A stretch of 64,000 nucleotides of DNA from Cytidiella melzeri (GCA_022592445.1 JABYQR010000046.1:1-64000), one strand, 5' to 3'. Positions 44,101-56,440 are shown, counted from the stretch's first letter. Made by a program: numbers and translations. Notes: a model not told the origin generated them from the sequence alone.

Positions 44101-44638
44101 TTTGTCCCAACCGCCAATGGCATCGCAACCTTCATTGCATCTGGCTCACATGACCACGATGGGCTGGGCAGGACTGAACAACGGGTAAGAGCCACAACAG
44201 CAAGACATTACTTGGGACTGCGGCAAAACACCAGCACTGAACCTCTAGCGCTTGAGTTGCATTTCAAGACAACCCCCATTGCAGGTTGACAGGCTTCACC
44301 CTATCAGCATTCCACAAGATGCACAGCGTACCAAAACTTGTCCAAGTTTAGGAGTTGCATCCTGTACCCTGTCCATATGCAGGCTGTGTGCTACTGCTTG
44401 CCAATTGCTCTGCTGCGTCTGCCTCTGCTGAGCCAAGAGGTCTAGAATTTTGGAAGTTGCTCGCACGTCAGACTTAGTCAGAGAAGGCCAGAGCTAGGAG
44501 ATGTAGTATACTATATAAACCGAGTTGCGTTGTAAGTTTTTGCTAGAGAATACAACCCCCAGATTTCCCCCTTTTCCTTGCAGCTGTGTCGAGTTAACGG
44601 CAACTGTGTACCTCTCACTGTGATTCTTCCCTGTGTCC
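44101..44638. other. Flank and promoter-like region
   Basis: No gene between the Plavaka end and the cysteine-rich ORF. A TATA-like 'ctatataaaccg' at about 44512 and the leader word 'agagaatacaaccccc' are shared with the inverted paralogue near 49165, so this is probably that gene family's promoter. Confidence 0.5.
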
Positions 44639-45089
44639 ATGTCTTCTGAGCCCGCAACTCAAAACGCTTCCCAAGCTTGTTGCTACTGTCCTAACATTCC
44701 CCACCTTCCCAACAGTTGCTGTTCCCATTGCCGGCAACACGAGATACTGTGTTGCTATCCCATTCCACCTGCGCCTACACCTCCATTGAAACCACCCATA
44801 GAACCAGAGGTCATCTATGTAAGACCCCCCTCAAAATTATCCTTGCCAGTGAGTTCCGTTGCATCTGTTGCAGACTTGCTCAACAACTGTTTCTACTATG
44901 ACATGCATAGCGACTACCCTGTTCCACCGCAATCTGCTCTGTTTGTGCATTCCAACTGTGATTGCCCTGTTGCACCTCACCCTGACTGCCGGCTCTCTCC
45001 TACATTACAAGTGCAAGCTCATACAATTTAACCTCACTAGCGCCCCCAACGTCGTTGTGGGACATGCCTTTGCATGTAACATCTGGTGA
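44639..45089 (+). pseudogene. Cysteine-rich repeat-family ORF, copy 1
   Basis: The frame from 44639 encodes 'ACCYCPNIPHLPNSCCSHC', a Pro-rich middle and 'VADLLNNCFYYDMHSDYP', then stops at 45031. In the next frame the sequence continues with 'CKLIQFNLTSAPNVVVGHAF', which the minus-strand copy at 48542-49065 also has, so the gene has a frameshift or a lost intron at about 45010. The clustered CxxC-type pairs suggest metal binding, but no family is recognised. It sits among Gypsy remnants and may be an element gene. Confidence 0.5.
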
Positions 45090-45416
45090 AGTTGTCCTCC
45101 ACTACCAACCCTGCAAATCCTCTGCCAACTCCAATTGAGACTTGCTGCTGCCATTGCCATTGCAATTTTGCAACTCTGACTCTCCCCTTCTCACCCACTA
45201 TAAATGTGCACATTTTCTTGTGCATCAACCATGCAAACAGCCATTGGGCACAAGCATATATAACAATTTGTCTTATCACCTATCCTAGGTGTCTCGCCTC
45301 AATATGCTTCTATCAAGTAGCACTGACATGGATAGTCCAACAGAGACCGGATTTTTCCAACATTGTCACAAGTTTACAGCCTTAGGCGCCTATCTAGAGT
45401 GCTTATTTTCCGGCTA

Positions 45417-46100
45417 GGAGTGTTACCAGACCTAACCCTAACCCGGGTCACGTGACATCCTGCCTTATTTATCAATAGTCCAGACCCAAACCCTAGACTC
45501 AATTTGGAGCGGTTCCAGATCAACCTAGGCTATTGTTCTATTGTTCCTCTTCCATTGATGGGAATTCCCCAGGGATTCCCCCAGGTCTTATTGTTCTATT
45601 GTCTTTTGACTATTGTCTTCTATCTATTGTTAGGGATTCCCCAGGGATTCCCCCAGTTTCTATTGTTCTATTGTTCTAGCTCTATTGTTTTTTGTACCCT
45701 GGTTTTTGACAGTTACTTAGGTTCTTGACAGTTACCCTGGTCCCTTATTGTTCTATTGTTACTCCAGCCCCACAGTTACTCCAGTCCCTAGAGTGGGAAC
45801 TGGTGCACAGACCACCCAGACACAGTATATATAGTACCCCTTACCCTCCCTGGTTCTGCATCTTGACCTCTTCGTCATTTGCACTGCCAGGTGAGTTACT
45901 CAATGTAACTTAGTATAAGTCTGATATAAACTTCGTCATTTGCAATGCCAGTATCCGTCCTCAGTGCCTGCTTGCCTGCTTATCATTGACTTTGACCTCG
46001 TTGTCGTCGTTGGAGATCTACCACTTCCTCTCTACTTCACTCCCTTTTTAGGGTTATCAGCATAGCAGCAGTCGCTCCGCAACAAGCACCCTATTGCGCT
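45417..46100 (+). repeat. LTR-like sequence of a second family
   Basis: It starts 'tgttaccagacctaaccc'. It carries repeated 'tattgttctattgttc' and 'ggattcccc' words, a TATA-like 'acacagtatatatagta' (about 45818) and a downstream 'ctcttcgtcatttgcactgccag'. The layout parallels the solo LTRs in this window. I cannot fix its 3' end or a target duplication. Confidence 0.4.
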
Positions 46101-46232
46101 CTATTCAATTTCTTTCTTTTCACTATGTTTCTACTGCAAGTTCTTTACTGCATTACTGCAACTGCATTTCTACTTCACCACACCGAATTTACTGTGTTTC
46201 TCTTCACTTTAACAAGTTTATAGCTACCTTTC

Positions 46233-47090
46233 CTATTCACTGCAATAGTGTTGGTGATCCCCAATTTTGATTGTGTTCTCGTTTTCACCTCTTTTATTGC
46301 ACGTGTTTTGTGTTGATACTACATGCATACCGCTCCTTGTGTTCACCAATAGCTCGTGGGGCACATAGAAAGTATCTTTGCCTGTAGGAACCACCATTTT
46401 CACTGGTGTCAATGTTGGCGCACTGAACAATGAGCTAGGGGCTACTGAAGTCCCATGAAGAAAAAGCTACATCACATTGTTGATGTCCTTGACCTTGTAG
46501 CTGTCTGCTGGATGGATGTCGGGGAGCTTGACCTGGAGCTGCCTTGTGATATGCTCTATTTGTGGGCTAATGGCTTTCTGAAACCAGCGGTTTTTGTCAA
46601 TCTCAGAGTTCTTGAGGTTCTGTGCTGTAGTTACAATAGAGTTTGGCCCAGTTTCCTAGAGTGCAAGATCCCTTCTGCTTCCGGTTTGCAACATACTAAA
46701 TCAGGCCTTGTCTTGTATAAAGGGCTGTCACGTTGGCACCTGGGTAGCACTTGAAGACCTCTGCTTTCCAATTCTTGTAAGTTTGTGTTGCCGCGTAGCT
46801 TTTGAGTTCTTCCCATTAGTTCTGAACCGTAATGTCGGCATATTTTGTGGCGTACTTCTTCTTTGCCTGTGCATTCTGCACGTTTGCGCAGGTAAATGGC
46901 ATTTTGAGGGTGTTGAAATAGCGAGCCAGAGTCCGGGGCTCCAACAAATTGAACTTAGAGGTGTGCTTGTTGCCAATAAATGGCATGGTTTGTATGGCAG
47001 CCATTGCAACAACTAGCCTTGTGTTTGGTGGAAATTGTTGTAGATGTGTTTGAATTGGTCCTATTATCACCGCAGTAGGAGATTGCAAAC
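46233..47090 (-). pseudogene. Gypsy-type Gag remnant, copy C
   Basis: Minus-strand fragments match the Gag remnant at 49600-51466: 'KHTSKFNLLEPRTLARYF', 'NVQNAQAKKKYATKYAD', a piece corresponding to 'KTRPDLVCCKPEAEGILH', and further frames down to 'GKDTFYVPHELL'. Several frameshifts. This copy preserves the empty site of the solo LTR found in the other copy. Confidence 0.65.
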
Positions 47091-47614
47091 CCGCTCGAGG
47101 AAAAGTAGATGATGCAGATGAGAATTAAATTGAGAAAGTGGAACTCTGCCCCTTGTTTGCCTCCGAATCCTAGATCCTCTGGAACCTGTCTTGTCCTCTT
47201 TCTGCAAAGCACTAGCAAAATATATAGAGACCCCTTGCAGTGGGCTCCAAAATAAAACACTGAGTCATGCTCTGCAATGAGTAACAGCCCTAAAGACAAT
47301 ACAACCCAACCACAGAGTGGCAATAGGAGTGTAAGGGTGTGGAGGTGCAAAAGTGTATAAGTTGTGCAAGGTGGTCTAGTGTCTTAGTTAACCTGTGCTA
47401 ATAAGGGCAACGAGGTTTTTCAGGTAAAGGTCCTTGTTATGTTTGAGCTAGGAGAGCAAAGTGCTACGCACATTGCGAGCAAAAGCGGAAACATGGCAAA
47501 GGTGATGAAGGTTAAGCACAAACACAACGTGGACATGCAAATTATTAGCGGTTGCAATTTAAAACACGTGCAATGAGCCACAAATGCAGGTAGAACGCAG
47601 TACAGTACAAGTCA
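47091..47614. other. Decayed repeat DNA
   Basis: No recognisable gene. The frame at 46955-47350 (minus) continues the Gag remnant upstream without conserved motifs. Confidence 0.35.
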
Positions 47615-48336
47615 TGACACAGAGACAGGGCTCCACACGACAAACAGGGACACAAAGTGGAAAACAACGAGGAGGTGGTGGCAGGCATGAAGCGCAATGC
47701 TTTTAGCTATCAGGCTTTGTTCAAGTTGCTAGCCCAGTAAAGACCAAGTTAGTATTCTGACTACCAGCTATATAGTACAGAGGAGGTTTGCTTACCTAGC
47801 CCAGTAAAGACCAAGACATCAGGATGGGGGGCTAGGAGCGTACATGCAGCAGTATATATAGATTTCAGGGACCTGCACACAGACCATGTTGAGGGCAGGC
47901 TTTGCAAGAAGCCGTGCGAACAAAAAACAATAGAACTACCTAAAGGAGAACAATAGCTATTGTCTAGACCTTGCCAAGAACTCTACTCGTGAGAGAATCT
48001 ATCTAAAAGAAGACCAGTTATTTTGTTCTGTTCCCACTCCTGTGAGAACACTCTACCATAAAGAGAACGATAGCAAAAGAACCATAGAAGCCCATGTGGA
48101 CAGTATCTATGACATCAAATCCTAGCTATAAGCTGAGCCATGTGGTCTTACATAAGCTGAGTCATGTTCTAGTGTGACGTAGCAACAAGTAACGTGACCA
48201 TGTAGAGCATCTAAGCCACGTGATATGGGCACTTGACAGACATGCAAGGGGTTTGTGAAGGGTTGCAACCAGGTTGCAAAGGTAAGAACAAGATGTGAAA
48301 TGCAAAAGTTAACGGCTGGTCAGGCCATCCACGACA
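47615..48336 (-). repeat. Solo LTR (722 bp) with TSD agtca
   Basis: It has the same family as 9651, 49995 and 60918, in inverse orientation: on the minus strand it runs 'tgtcgtggatggcctg' to 'gtctctgtgtca'. It is flanked by 'agtca' at 47610-47614 and 48337-48341. Confidence 0.92.
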
Positions 48337-48541
48337 AGTCACTAACACAAAACACAGTTGCTTAAGAAGAAGAAAGGGGCTTGCTGTAAAATGCAGTCAC
48401 TGTGAAAGTGAAACGCAGGAGCAGTAATGCAGTACAACAACGCAGTAAGGAAAAGGGAGAAACATAGTGAAACCAACTGAATTACAAAGAGATACTAGGA
48501 ATTGAACACGAAGCGTGACAAACACCTAAGCTAGAGCAAAG

Positions 48542-49065
48542 TCAGTTTGACTCAACAGACTGGTCACGGGCACAATAGTGAAGGACAAATCCTCCAGAGC
48601 AGCAGTGTGTGTTGCAAGCAAAGGCTTGGCCAACAATCACGTTGGAGGAGCTAGTGGGATTGAACTGAATAAGTTGGCACTTGTGATTATTGCCTACAAA
48701 GTTGGGCAAAAGCCAACAGTCAGGGTGTGAGCGAGCAGGCAATTGAAGTTGAGAAAAACAAAGGGACCGGAGTGCAAGGGGATTGGATAATTGCTCTGAG
48801 TGTTGCAGTAAGAACAATTGTTGAGCAAGTCCGCTGCAGAGGTAACGGATGATGCTTGAAAGGGTGATTTAGTGGAAGACCTTTTGAAGGGGTCCGTAGG
48901 TTCTACTGGTGGCACCGGAAGAGGCGTAGACGCAGGTGGGATGGGATAGCGGCCGAGCAGATTTTGTTGTAGGGGGTAAAGAAAACAACTGTCGGGAAGG
49001 TGGGAAACCGGAGGGCAGAAGCAACAAGTATGAGTTGGGTTTTGTGTAGAAGACACAGTGGACAT
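48542..49065 (-). pseudogene. Cysteine-rich repeat-family ORF, copy 2
   Basis: Minus-strand counterpart of 44639-45089: 'CCFCPPVSHLPDSCFLYP', 'AADLLNNCSYCNTQSNYP', and in a shifted frame 'CQLIQFNPTSSSNVIVGQAF' and 'CSGGFVLHYCARD'. The leader also matches ('agagaatacaaccccccaga', near 49165 on the minus strand). Both copies break at the same place, which suggests an unrecognised intron there rather than two independent frameshifts. Confidence 0.5.
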
Positions 49066-49599
49066 AAATGCAGTGAGGCAACGCAAGAGACGCTACAACT
49101 TAGGAGCACGAGGAGACCGTCCAAACGCAGGCATAAAGTGAAGTGGGAACTCTGGGGGGTTGTATTCTCTGGAACAAGGTACATAAAACACTGTTTATAG
49201 ACCCAAGTACTCCTCCATCCTAAACCTTTCCTTCTTGCCCTAAATACAAACACAAGGGCAAAAAACCAATGCGCCAAAGTACTTCTGCAAATGGAGGCAA
49301 AGCAATCAGCAAATCAATGCACAGCAGGACACAGCATGCACCAACGCGGGAGGCCAATGCACGCCTTCAAGGTCAAGGAGAGCGCCAGGCTTGTGGCCAG
49401 GTGATACGGCACCGACCCACAGACGCACAGTGTGGCGTAATAGGAGCCTCAGTGAAACACGGCCTGATGATCATCTCTGCTAGTGTCAGTCCGACATGTG
49501 CCTTAAACATCTGGTGGCTTGCCAGTCCTTTCAATCTGCTGCTTCGGGTGCCAATGCAAAAAGCACGTGAAAGCAAGTTGCCTTGTTCTGCACAGTGCA

Positions 49600-51466
49600 A
49601 CTCAAGTCTTCCTGGCTCATGAGGTAGTTCACCTTCTTCTGAAGCTTGTGTATGTCCTCTTACTTTATACAGGACTGCCACTCGCTTGCAGGAAGATCAC
49701 AAGGCACATATAGCAAATGCTTGCCTGTAGGTGCTGTTGTATTTGCGGTTGTGGAGAATGGCAGGAGTGGAGATGAGCTTGTTGTTACTGATGTGCCGTG
49801 AAGAAACAACTGCATTGTGTTGTTGATGTCCTTGACTGTATAGCTGTCTTCTAGTTGAATGTTGGGGAACTTGACCTGAAGTTGTGTTGTGATGTGCTTC
49901 ATTTGCTGGCCAATGATTTTCTGACACCAGCAGATCTTGTCGATCTCGGAGATCTTCAAGTATTTGACGAGCCAAGTTGACTGTGTGCTGTAGTTGTTGT
50001 GGATGGCCCGACTAGCCCTTATTTTTCGCAATTTACCTCTTGTTTTTATCTGTAAAACTCCGGGCTGCAAGCCAGTTGCAACCTTTCTGCACAAACTCCT
50101 TTGCACGTCTATTAAGCGCCCGTATCACGTGGCTTAGACGCTCCACATGGTCACATTACTTGCTACTACGTCACACTGGCATGTGACTTAGCTTAAGTAA
50201 GACCACATGGCTACAGACACATGGCTCAGCCCATAGCTAGGGTTTGATGTCATAGATGACATCCACATGGACTCCTTTTGTTCTTTCCTTATTGTTCTCT
50301 TTATGGAAGGATGTTCTCACAGGTGTGGGAATAGAAGACAATAGTTGGTCTCCTTTTAGATAGATTCTCTCACGAGTAGAGTTCTTGGCAGAGTACAGAC
50401 AATAGCTATTGTTCTCCTTTAGGTAGTTCTTTTGTTCTTCGTTCACACGGCTTCTTGCAAAGCCTGCCCTCAACATGGTCTGTGCGCAGGTCCCTGAAGT
50501 CTATATAAGATGCTGCATGTACGCTCCTAGCCCCCCATCTTGATCTCTTGGTCTTTACTGGGCTAGGTAAGCAAACCCCCTCTTGTACTACATAGCTGGT
50601 AGTAACAATACTAACTTGGTCTTTACTGGGCTAGATACTTGTATAAAGTCTGATAGCTGGTGAGAGCACTGTGCTACACGCCTGCCACCACCTCCTTGTC
50701 AATATCCACACCGTGTCCCTGTTTGTCACGTCGAGCCCCGTCTCTGTGTCAGTAGTTGCGGTAAAATTCAGCCCAGTTGCTGAGCATACAGAATCCTCTC
50801 CACTTCCAAATTGTAAATTATCCAATTAAACCTTGTTGTATATACAGCATTGCATCCGTGCCTGGGTAGCACTTGAATACCTCTGCCTTCCTCTCCTTGC
50901 AGGTCTCCGTTGTTGCAAAGGTCTCGATTTCTTCCCACTGGTCTTGAAATCATGATTTTGACATGGTTTGTTGCATACTCCTCTTTGCCTGCGCATCCTG
51001 CACGCTTGCGCGAGTGAATAGAGTCTCTAGGGTATTGAAGTAGTGAGCCAAAGTCTGGGGCTCCGACCAATCGAATGCAGGAGTGTGCTTGTTGCAAATT
51101 AGCAGCATGGTTTGTACAGCAACCATTGCAACACCTAGCTTGGTGTTAGGTGGGTAGCGTTGAGTGAGTGTGTTAAGTTGCATTTGGAATCCATCAAACC
51201 ACTCTTGGGTAGAGGATGGAAAACATGCTCAGGGAGTGGATGATGTGAAAGAAGGGTTGTATGGCAGCAATGAAACTCCTGTCGGAGAATTGGATTGATC
51301 AAAGGTGTTGTCTGGTGTGGAAAATTTGTGGGTAGATGACCGGGAACAAGGTGCAGGGGTAACTTGTTGCTTTTGCGTTTCTCGGGCAGTTGCATGACTT
51401 CTCCGGATAATTGCTTCCAGGATGGCTTGTGTGTTGACTGGTGAGGGGTTCAATAAGCTGACACCC
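49600..51466 (-). pseudogene. Gypsy-type Gag remnant, copy A, split by a solo LTR
   Basis: From just inside the LTR at 51467, the minus strand reads 'GVSLLNPSPVNTQAILEAII', then 'MLLICNKHTPAFDWSEP', 'LAHYFNTLETLFTRASVQDA', 'FNWIIYNLEVERILYAQQLG' and, after the inserted LTR (49995-50751), 'QLEDSYTVKDINNTMQLFLH'. The 'HYF...LF..A.V.D.QAK' block is typical of Gag of agaricomycete Ty3/Gypsy elements. Multiple frameshifts make it non-functional. Confidence 0.75.
49995..50751 (+). repeat. Solo LTR (757 bp) with TSD gtagt inserted in Gag
   Basis: It runs from 'tgttgtggatggcccg' to 'gtctctgtgtca', flanked by 'gtagt' at 49990-49994 and 50752-50756. The paralogous Gag copy near 46620-46650 ('tgctgtagttacaatag') shows the uninterrupted target. 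Confidence 0.95.
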
Positions 51467-51729
51467 TGTAAGATTGGTTTTCTCGAGTGCACACAAATTA
51501 GTATAACTGATGTATATTGGAACCTACGTGTGTACAAGGTAAAAAGATGCCTATAAAATCTACCAGATCTCAGCCCTAAGTACTGAGATATGCTACTGTA
51601 TAGTACTACTATATACAGTGCGCCTGTTTCCCACAATGGGCACTGACCCACTATCTAATCAATACAGATAATGGCCAGATCTACTGACCTGGCCTCGAGA
51701 TGCTTGCGCACATGGACAGAGTCCTAACA
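51467..51729 (-). repeat. Short Gypsy LTR (263 bp) with adjacent polypurine tract
   Basis: On the minus strand it starts 'tgttaggactctgtcc' and ends 'accaatcttaca'. It is immediately preceded by the polypurine tract 'tctagggggaggg' (plus 51730-51742). On the minus strand it is thus the 3' LTR of the pol sequence at higher coordinates, and the 5' LTR of the Gag at lower coordinates. Confidence 0.75.
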
Positions 51730-54655
51730 CCCTCCCCCTAGACGAGACATTGGGGTACACAATGGAAGTCGAAGAATCAAAAGTCAATAATAGAATGTGG
51801 CCTTGCAGCCGGTTGTATGCAAAAAGGGGCCTCTACGCGGTAGGGCCCAGTGGTTCTGACCTCTCCGAGCTGTGGCCGGAGGAAGACAATGACCTCGAAG
51901 GTGGTAAGGGAGACAATGGGGAGTCCTGCGGGAATACAGCTGAAAGCCACTGGTTGATCTCAGAAACCTGTGGCGAGGTGATGATCTCAATGTTGAGGGA
52001 CAGTAGTTCACCTGTCTTGCCTCTCAACCATTGACGCACATTGTCCTCTGTGAGGTCCTCAATCATTGCAGTGGTTTCAAATAACTGCAATGCCGTGGGT
52101 CCAATTTCCTCCTTGCCCACCTCAACAAGAGCTCAAATGAACTCAACGGACCGGGTACTTGACAAGGACTGCAGTCCCAGGCAAGTGACCCTATTTATTC
52201 CTCGAAGTTGATCCAAATTTCCGACTCGGCAAGTGATCGGGTCCCTTTCGATACCAGGGACCTCAACGTCTGGATTTGCGTTGAGGTAGTGGGTCCTGTT
52301 TTCAATGGTCTGGAGTGTTATCTCCGCACCCGGGTCACTTGTGGGCACCATTGGGGGTGCAGGCCTAATGTTTGTCTGCCAACAAGGGTTAGTCGTCCTG
52401 CAACTTGCAAATTGCCCTGCGCGTGTAGTTGTAGATGCCAGTTGCCCTGCGCATGGTGGTAGGCACATCATATTAGATGGCCCCGAGGGAGGAGGCCAGC
52501 TGTTGAGGCTGGAGAGCCATTCCTCATGCATCTGCGTGGCCGGTCCCGGTGCAAATGAGTTGTTTCAACAGGGCTGACAAGGGTGAGAGGAGGTTGATGA
52601 GGCAGCGGGCTGATCTGCATGCAACATCTTTGCCTTCTTCTTCTTCCCCTTCTCAGCCTGCTGCTGAGGAGCCTTCTCTAGCAGTGGGTACCATGTGGGC
52701 CTCAGCGGGAATTCCTTGATAGCTTCCTGTTTAGCTGCTGTTCGCTGGTTGCGGGGGACCTGATTACAATGGTGGACGTAGAGTTTCCAGAACTCATACG
52801 CCTCACTATTGCACTGGTCATGTGCAACGTCATGGAGGTGTTTGACCTCGCTGACAGTCCTTGGGAACAACCAATGCCCAGGATTTTGTCCATTGGATGT
52901 GTAGAGCTGCAGTGCTCTGCAACTGTTGCCGAGTTGTTGCAACAGGCTGGGCCTGACCCATGTGAGTCATATGTAGTCAGGACCCACAGCATCCAGACGT
53001 ACAGTCCCAAGGCTGGTAGTAAAGCCAAGTTGCTCAGACTCAGTCTGGTGACCTAGTGGGCAGTGGTGAGGGTAGCCCGGAAACCCGTAAGGGTAGAGCT
53101 TAAGCTTGTGCTTCGTCCAGTTCACCCCTGTTATCAGAGTGATCATATTTTTGTTGGGATTTACCTCTGGTAGCTGTTCCTCACAGTCCACAGGGATGCT
53201 GTATATGATGCGGTAACCTCAATTCACCACGTCAGGGCTGATGATCATTGGGGCACCCTGTGGATCCCTCAGCACAATGAGTCATTCATAGACACTAGTA
53301 TTGCTGATGTGGACGTGGGCGTGAGGGTTCCTGACACCAGGGGCATGGTACCAACTGATCATTGGTGGCCGCTGAGCTACCTGCATCAGGTGTTGTGATG
53401 CCGGTCCTATGCATTGGGTGAGTGCGGGGGGCTGTGCAGCCCCTGGTGGGGCAGGTGTGATATGCTCTGCAATCGAGATGGGTTGAGTGTTGCCTCACGG
53501 TGATCAGTCTCATTGACTGTTGTACACTCCTCTAGAGGTGCGTGTGGTGGAGTTGCCTTTGAGTGGGATGTTCTGGATGGACCAGCAGCCTATGTTGCCT
53601 CCATGTCAAGTTGGCGGTTGTACTCCTCCACCTTTTTCCTTGCTTGCACACAAGCCTTCTTTACCCCACGCTTTGTGGTTGGCCCGTTGTTGTAGTTGTC
53701 CTCCCACTCATCCTGCCCTTTGCCGTACTTGTCACGAGCAATCTTGAAATGGCTGATATGTTTTTCAAGGTCTTCAGTTGGGACCTTCATGAGGCAATTC
53801 AATGCTGCCTCTTTGGACCATGCATCTCCACGCTGCAGGAGTTCCCAACAAAAGTTCTTGCTCTTGTACTCTTGGTACTTGAGCTCTGTCTCTGAATGAT
53901 CCAAGGTGTCCTCAGTCCCACCGAGATGTGCCTCGCACCGCCTCAACTTGTCCAAGTAATAGTTGCGGCTGTTCTGCAGGTGGTCTAAGTCCTCGCGTGG
54001 TTGGTCATTCCCGTACCAGAGAGGATTGAGCTCACGAGTGTTGACTTGAGATGCCGTGACAATTTCCCGTCAGCTTTTCCAGGTAGGCATGAAATGCAGT
54101 TGCTGTTCAGCAGTGAGGGCATCATTGAAGGACACTGATTGGGAGCTACTAGCCCTGTGTAGCATTCAGTCAGAGCACATGGGGCAGCCAACAGGGTGGA
54201 TGACTCCTACACCAGGGATGTGTGCCCATGGTGCCTTGTTGTTGTCAGATGATGGCAAGGAGCTCCTTCTACGCTTTTGTGAGAAGCGTAAGGAGTCTCC
54301 CCTAGACCTCCAAGAGTCCTGTAAGCCACTTGCGCAACAATATTTTGTGAGCGAATAGGGTTGCGTAAGCAACCAGTAGGTATTACACAATCTGTACAGT
54401 TTTGAAGGTGACAAGGAGAGCAGTTGTGCAACCAACCTTGTTTTTACTTGTCCCAAGAGTCCTGACTTCTGTTGAAAGGCATCTTCATGCGCTTTGTGGT
54501 ATTGCGGTCTGGGTGTGCTTGGAGAGTGGGGTTAGGTGTGAGCCTTGGTGTTTTGGTTGGGTGGTGGTAGTTGTTGGAAGGAAAGTTGCAGGCTGCGGTA
54601 TTGAAGTAGACGGCAATCAGGGGGTGCCTGCACCTATCCTAACTTAGCCAGGACG
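51730..54655 (-). pseudogene. Post-chromodomain region of a Gypsy element, unknown ORF(s)
   Basis: About 2.9 kb on the minus strand between the chromodomain and the 3' LTR carry open stretches with protein-like sequence. Examples are 'KVPTEDLEKHISHFKIARDK' with 'YNRQLDMEATYAAG' (53955-53590), 'TGVNWTKHKLKLYPYGFPGY' (53190-52967), 'FWKLYVHHCNQVPRNQR' with a Lys-rich end (52850-52565), and 'IEDLTEDNVRQWLRG' (52100-51833). No family is recognised, and frames change several times. It may be an extra 3' gene carried by this chromovirus lineage, or a second broken element. Confidence 0.45.
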
Positions 54656-54824
54656 GGATTTGCCCCCGGAGAGCCCAAATTTTCTGCCAAATGAGAATTT
54701 ACGGGACCTTGGAGATCTGAGGGGCGTCTGGTGGTGTCCCGCTAATCTTATCTTATCCGTGATAATTCTTACACTGAGCTTACCCCTTGAGTATCCAGGT
54801 AGTTGTCCAGTGCTGTGCACTTGT

Positions 54825-55645
54825 CTACATTGGCAAGTGGCTCCCAAGTTTCATCTCCAAGGTTCCATTTAAAGTGGACCTGCCAGTCCATTTGTAGCCG
54901 TCAATCTCCTTGACCAGCCACTCCCCCTGTTTTGGGTTCCCCATGTTGTAGAATACTGGTGTCTCCATGTGAGGGAACAACTTATCATTGTTTTTCTCGT
55001 GGCATCTGAGTTGACTGATGTGAAATGTGGGATGCATTTGTTGTCAAACCAAGTCCTCCAACAGTTGCAGGGTATAATTAGAGGTAGCTGAGTGAGCCAC
55101 CCCGATCTCATAGGGGCCAAATAATTTTGGTAACAATTTTTAGCCCGGCCTTTTGGCAAGTTGAGGTTCTTGGTAGAGAGGTAAACGTATTCCCCCTCTT
55201 TCAGAGGTTTGGGTTTCCCCTCAGAGAGACTTTTGTCCCAATGCCTGTTATTGGCATGATAGGTCTGGTGGGCCCAACTGTCGATTATTGCGTCATGAGC
55301 AAACATGAGGTTATCGAGTGTCTTCTGAGCGAAGGACTGAACACCAGGCAGCTTGCTGTCCAGTATAGACTGAATCATGCAGGTATATGTCCCCCAGTAA
55401 ACTCGAATGGTGCAAACCCGGTAGAGCTACTAGCGGCTGCGTTCAGTGCAAACTCAGTCATAGGGAGTTGGTCTACCCAACAGCTCTGGTTGGATTTGAT
55501 CAGGGGGCCAAGCACCTGAGTGATGGAGCAGTTAGCCTGCTCAGTAGCCCCATTGGTCTGAGGATGGAAGGCCGTCAACATCAATAGTCGAGGTCCTAAC
55601 AGCCTCTGTACTTCTTTCCAGAAGCTGAGGTGAACTTTGAGTCCA
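54825..55645 (-). pseudogene. Ty3/Gypsy integrase C-terminus and chromodomain
   Basis: Minus strand: 'FWKEVQRLLGPRLL' leads into the integrase core end 'TAFHPQTNGATEQANCSITQ', then 'WVDQLPMTEFALNAAASSST' and 'KPKPLKEGEYVYLSTKNLNL'. A frameshift follows, then 'MHPTFHISQLR', 'PVFYNMGNPKQGEWLVKEI' and 'DGYKWTG', which is the start of a chromodomain. The catalytic Asp residues upstream are missing because the sequence is cut off at about 55645 by the next element. Confidence 0.85.
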
Positions 55646-56440
55646 CAAAGTTTTACAACTGTTTGTTGCTCTCTAAGCAGGAGTTACAATCAGAACACAG
55701 CCTGTGGCAGTTCCAATGGGGGTGAGGCAGTTCAGACATCAACAGGACATGGTTGCATCAGCAGCAAGCACTCCATCAGATTGTTCCACAAAGTTTCACA
55801 ACCATTAGGTGCTCTCTAAGGAGGAGTTAAAATCAGAACATAGCCTGTGGCAGTTCTAATGGGGCTGAGGCAGTTCAGATATCAACAGGACGTGGTTGCA
55901 TCAGCATAGAGCACTGCCTTTGATTCTTCCATACAGTTTCACAACCACCAGTTGCTCTCTAAGCGGGAGTTACAATCAAAACACAGCCTATGGCAGCTCT
56001 AATGAGGGTGAGGCAGTGCAAATATCAGCTGGATGTGGTTTCATCAGCAGCCAGCGCTGCATTCAATTGGTCCACAAAGTTTTACAACCACTACTTTATA
56101 AGCAGGAGCTACAACTGTGGTAATTCCAATGGGGGTAAGGCAGTTCAGACATCAACAGTACATGGATGCATTGGCAGCAAGCACTGCATTTGATTGGTTC
56201 ACAAGGTTTCACAACCACTACTCTCTAAGCAGGAGTTACAATCAGAACACAGTCTGTGGCAGTTCCAATAGGGGTGATGCAGCTCAGACATTAACAGGAC
56301 ATGGTTGCATCAGCAGCAAGCACTGCATCAAATTGTTCCACAAAGTCTCACAACCATTAGTTGCTCTCTAAGGAGGAGTTACACTCAGAACACAGCCTGT
56401 GGAAGTTTCAATAGGGATGAGGCAGTTCAGACATCAACAG
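55640..56440. repeat. 143-bp tandem repeat, about six units
   Basis: Unit starts near 55668, 55811, 55954, 56093, 56221 and 56363 carry 'gctctctaag(c/g)aggagtta', 'gcctgtggcagttccaat', 'cagacatcaacaggacatgg', 'gcatcagcagcaagcact' and 'ttccacaaagtttcacaacc'. One unit is shortened by about 15 bp. Two to three units occur in inverse orientation at 59640-59930. Confidence 0.85.
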
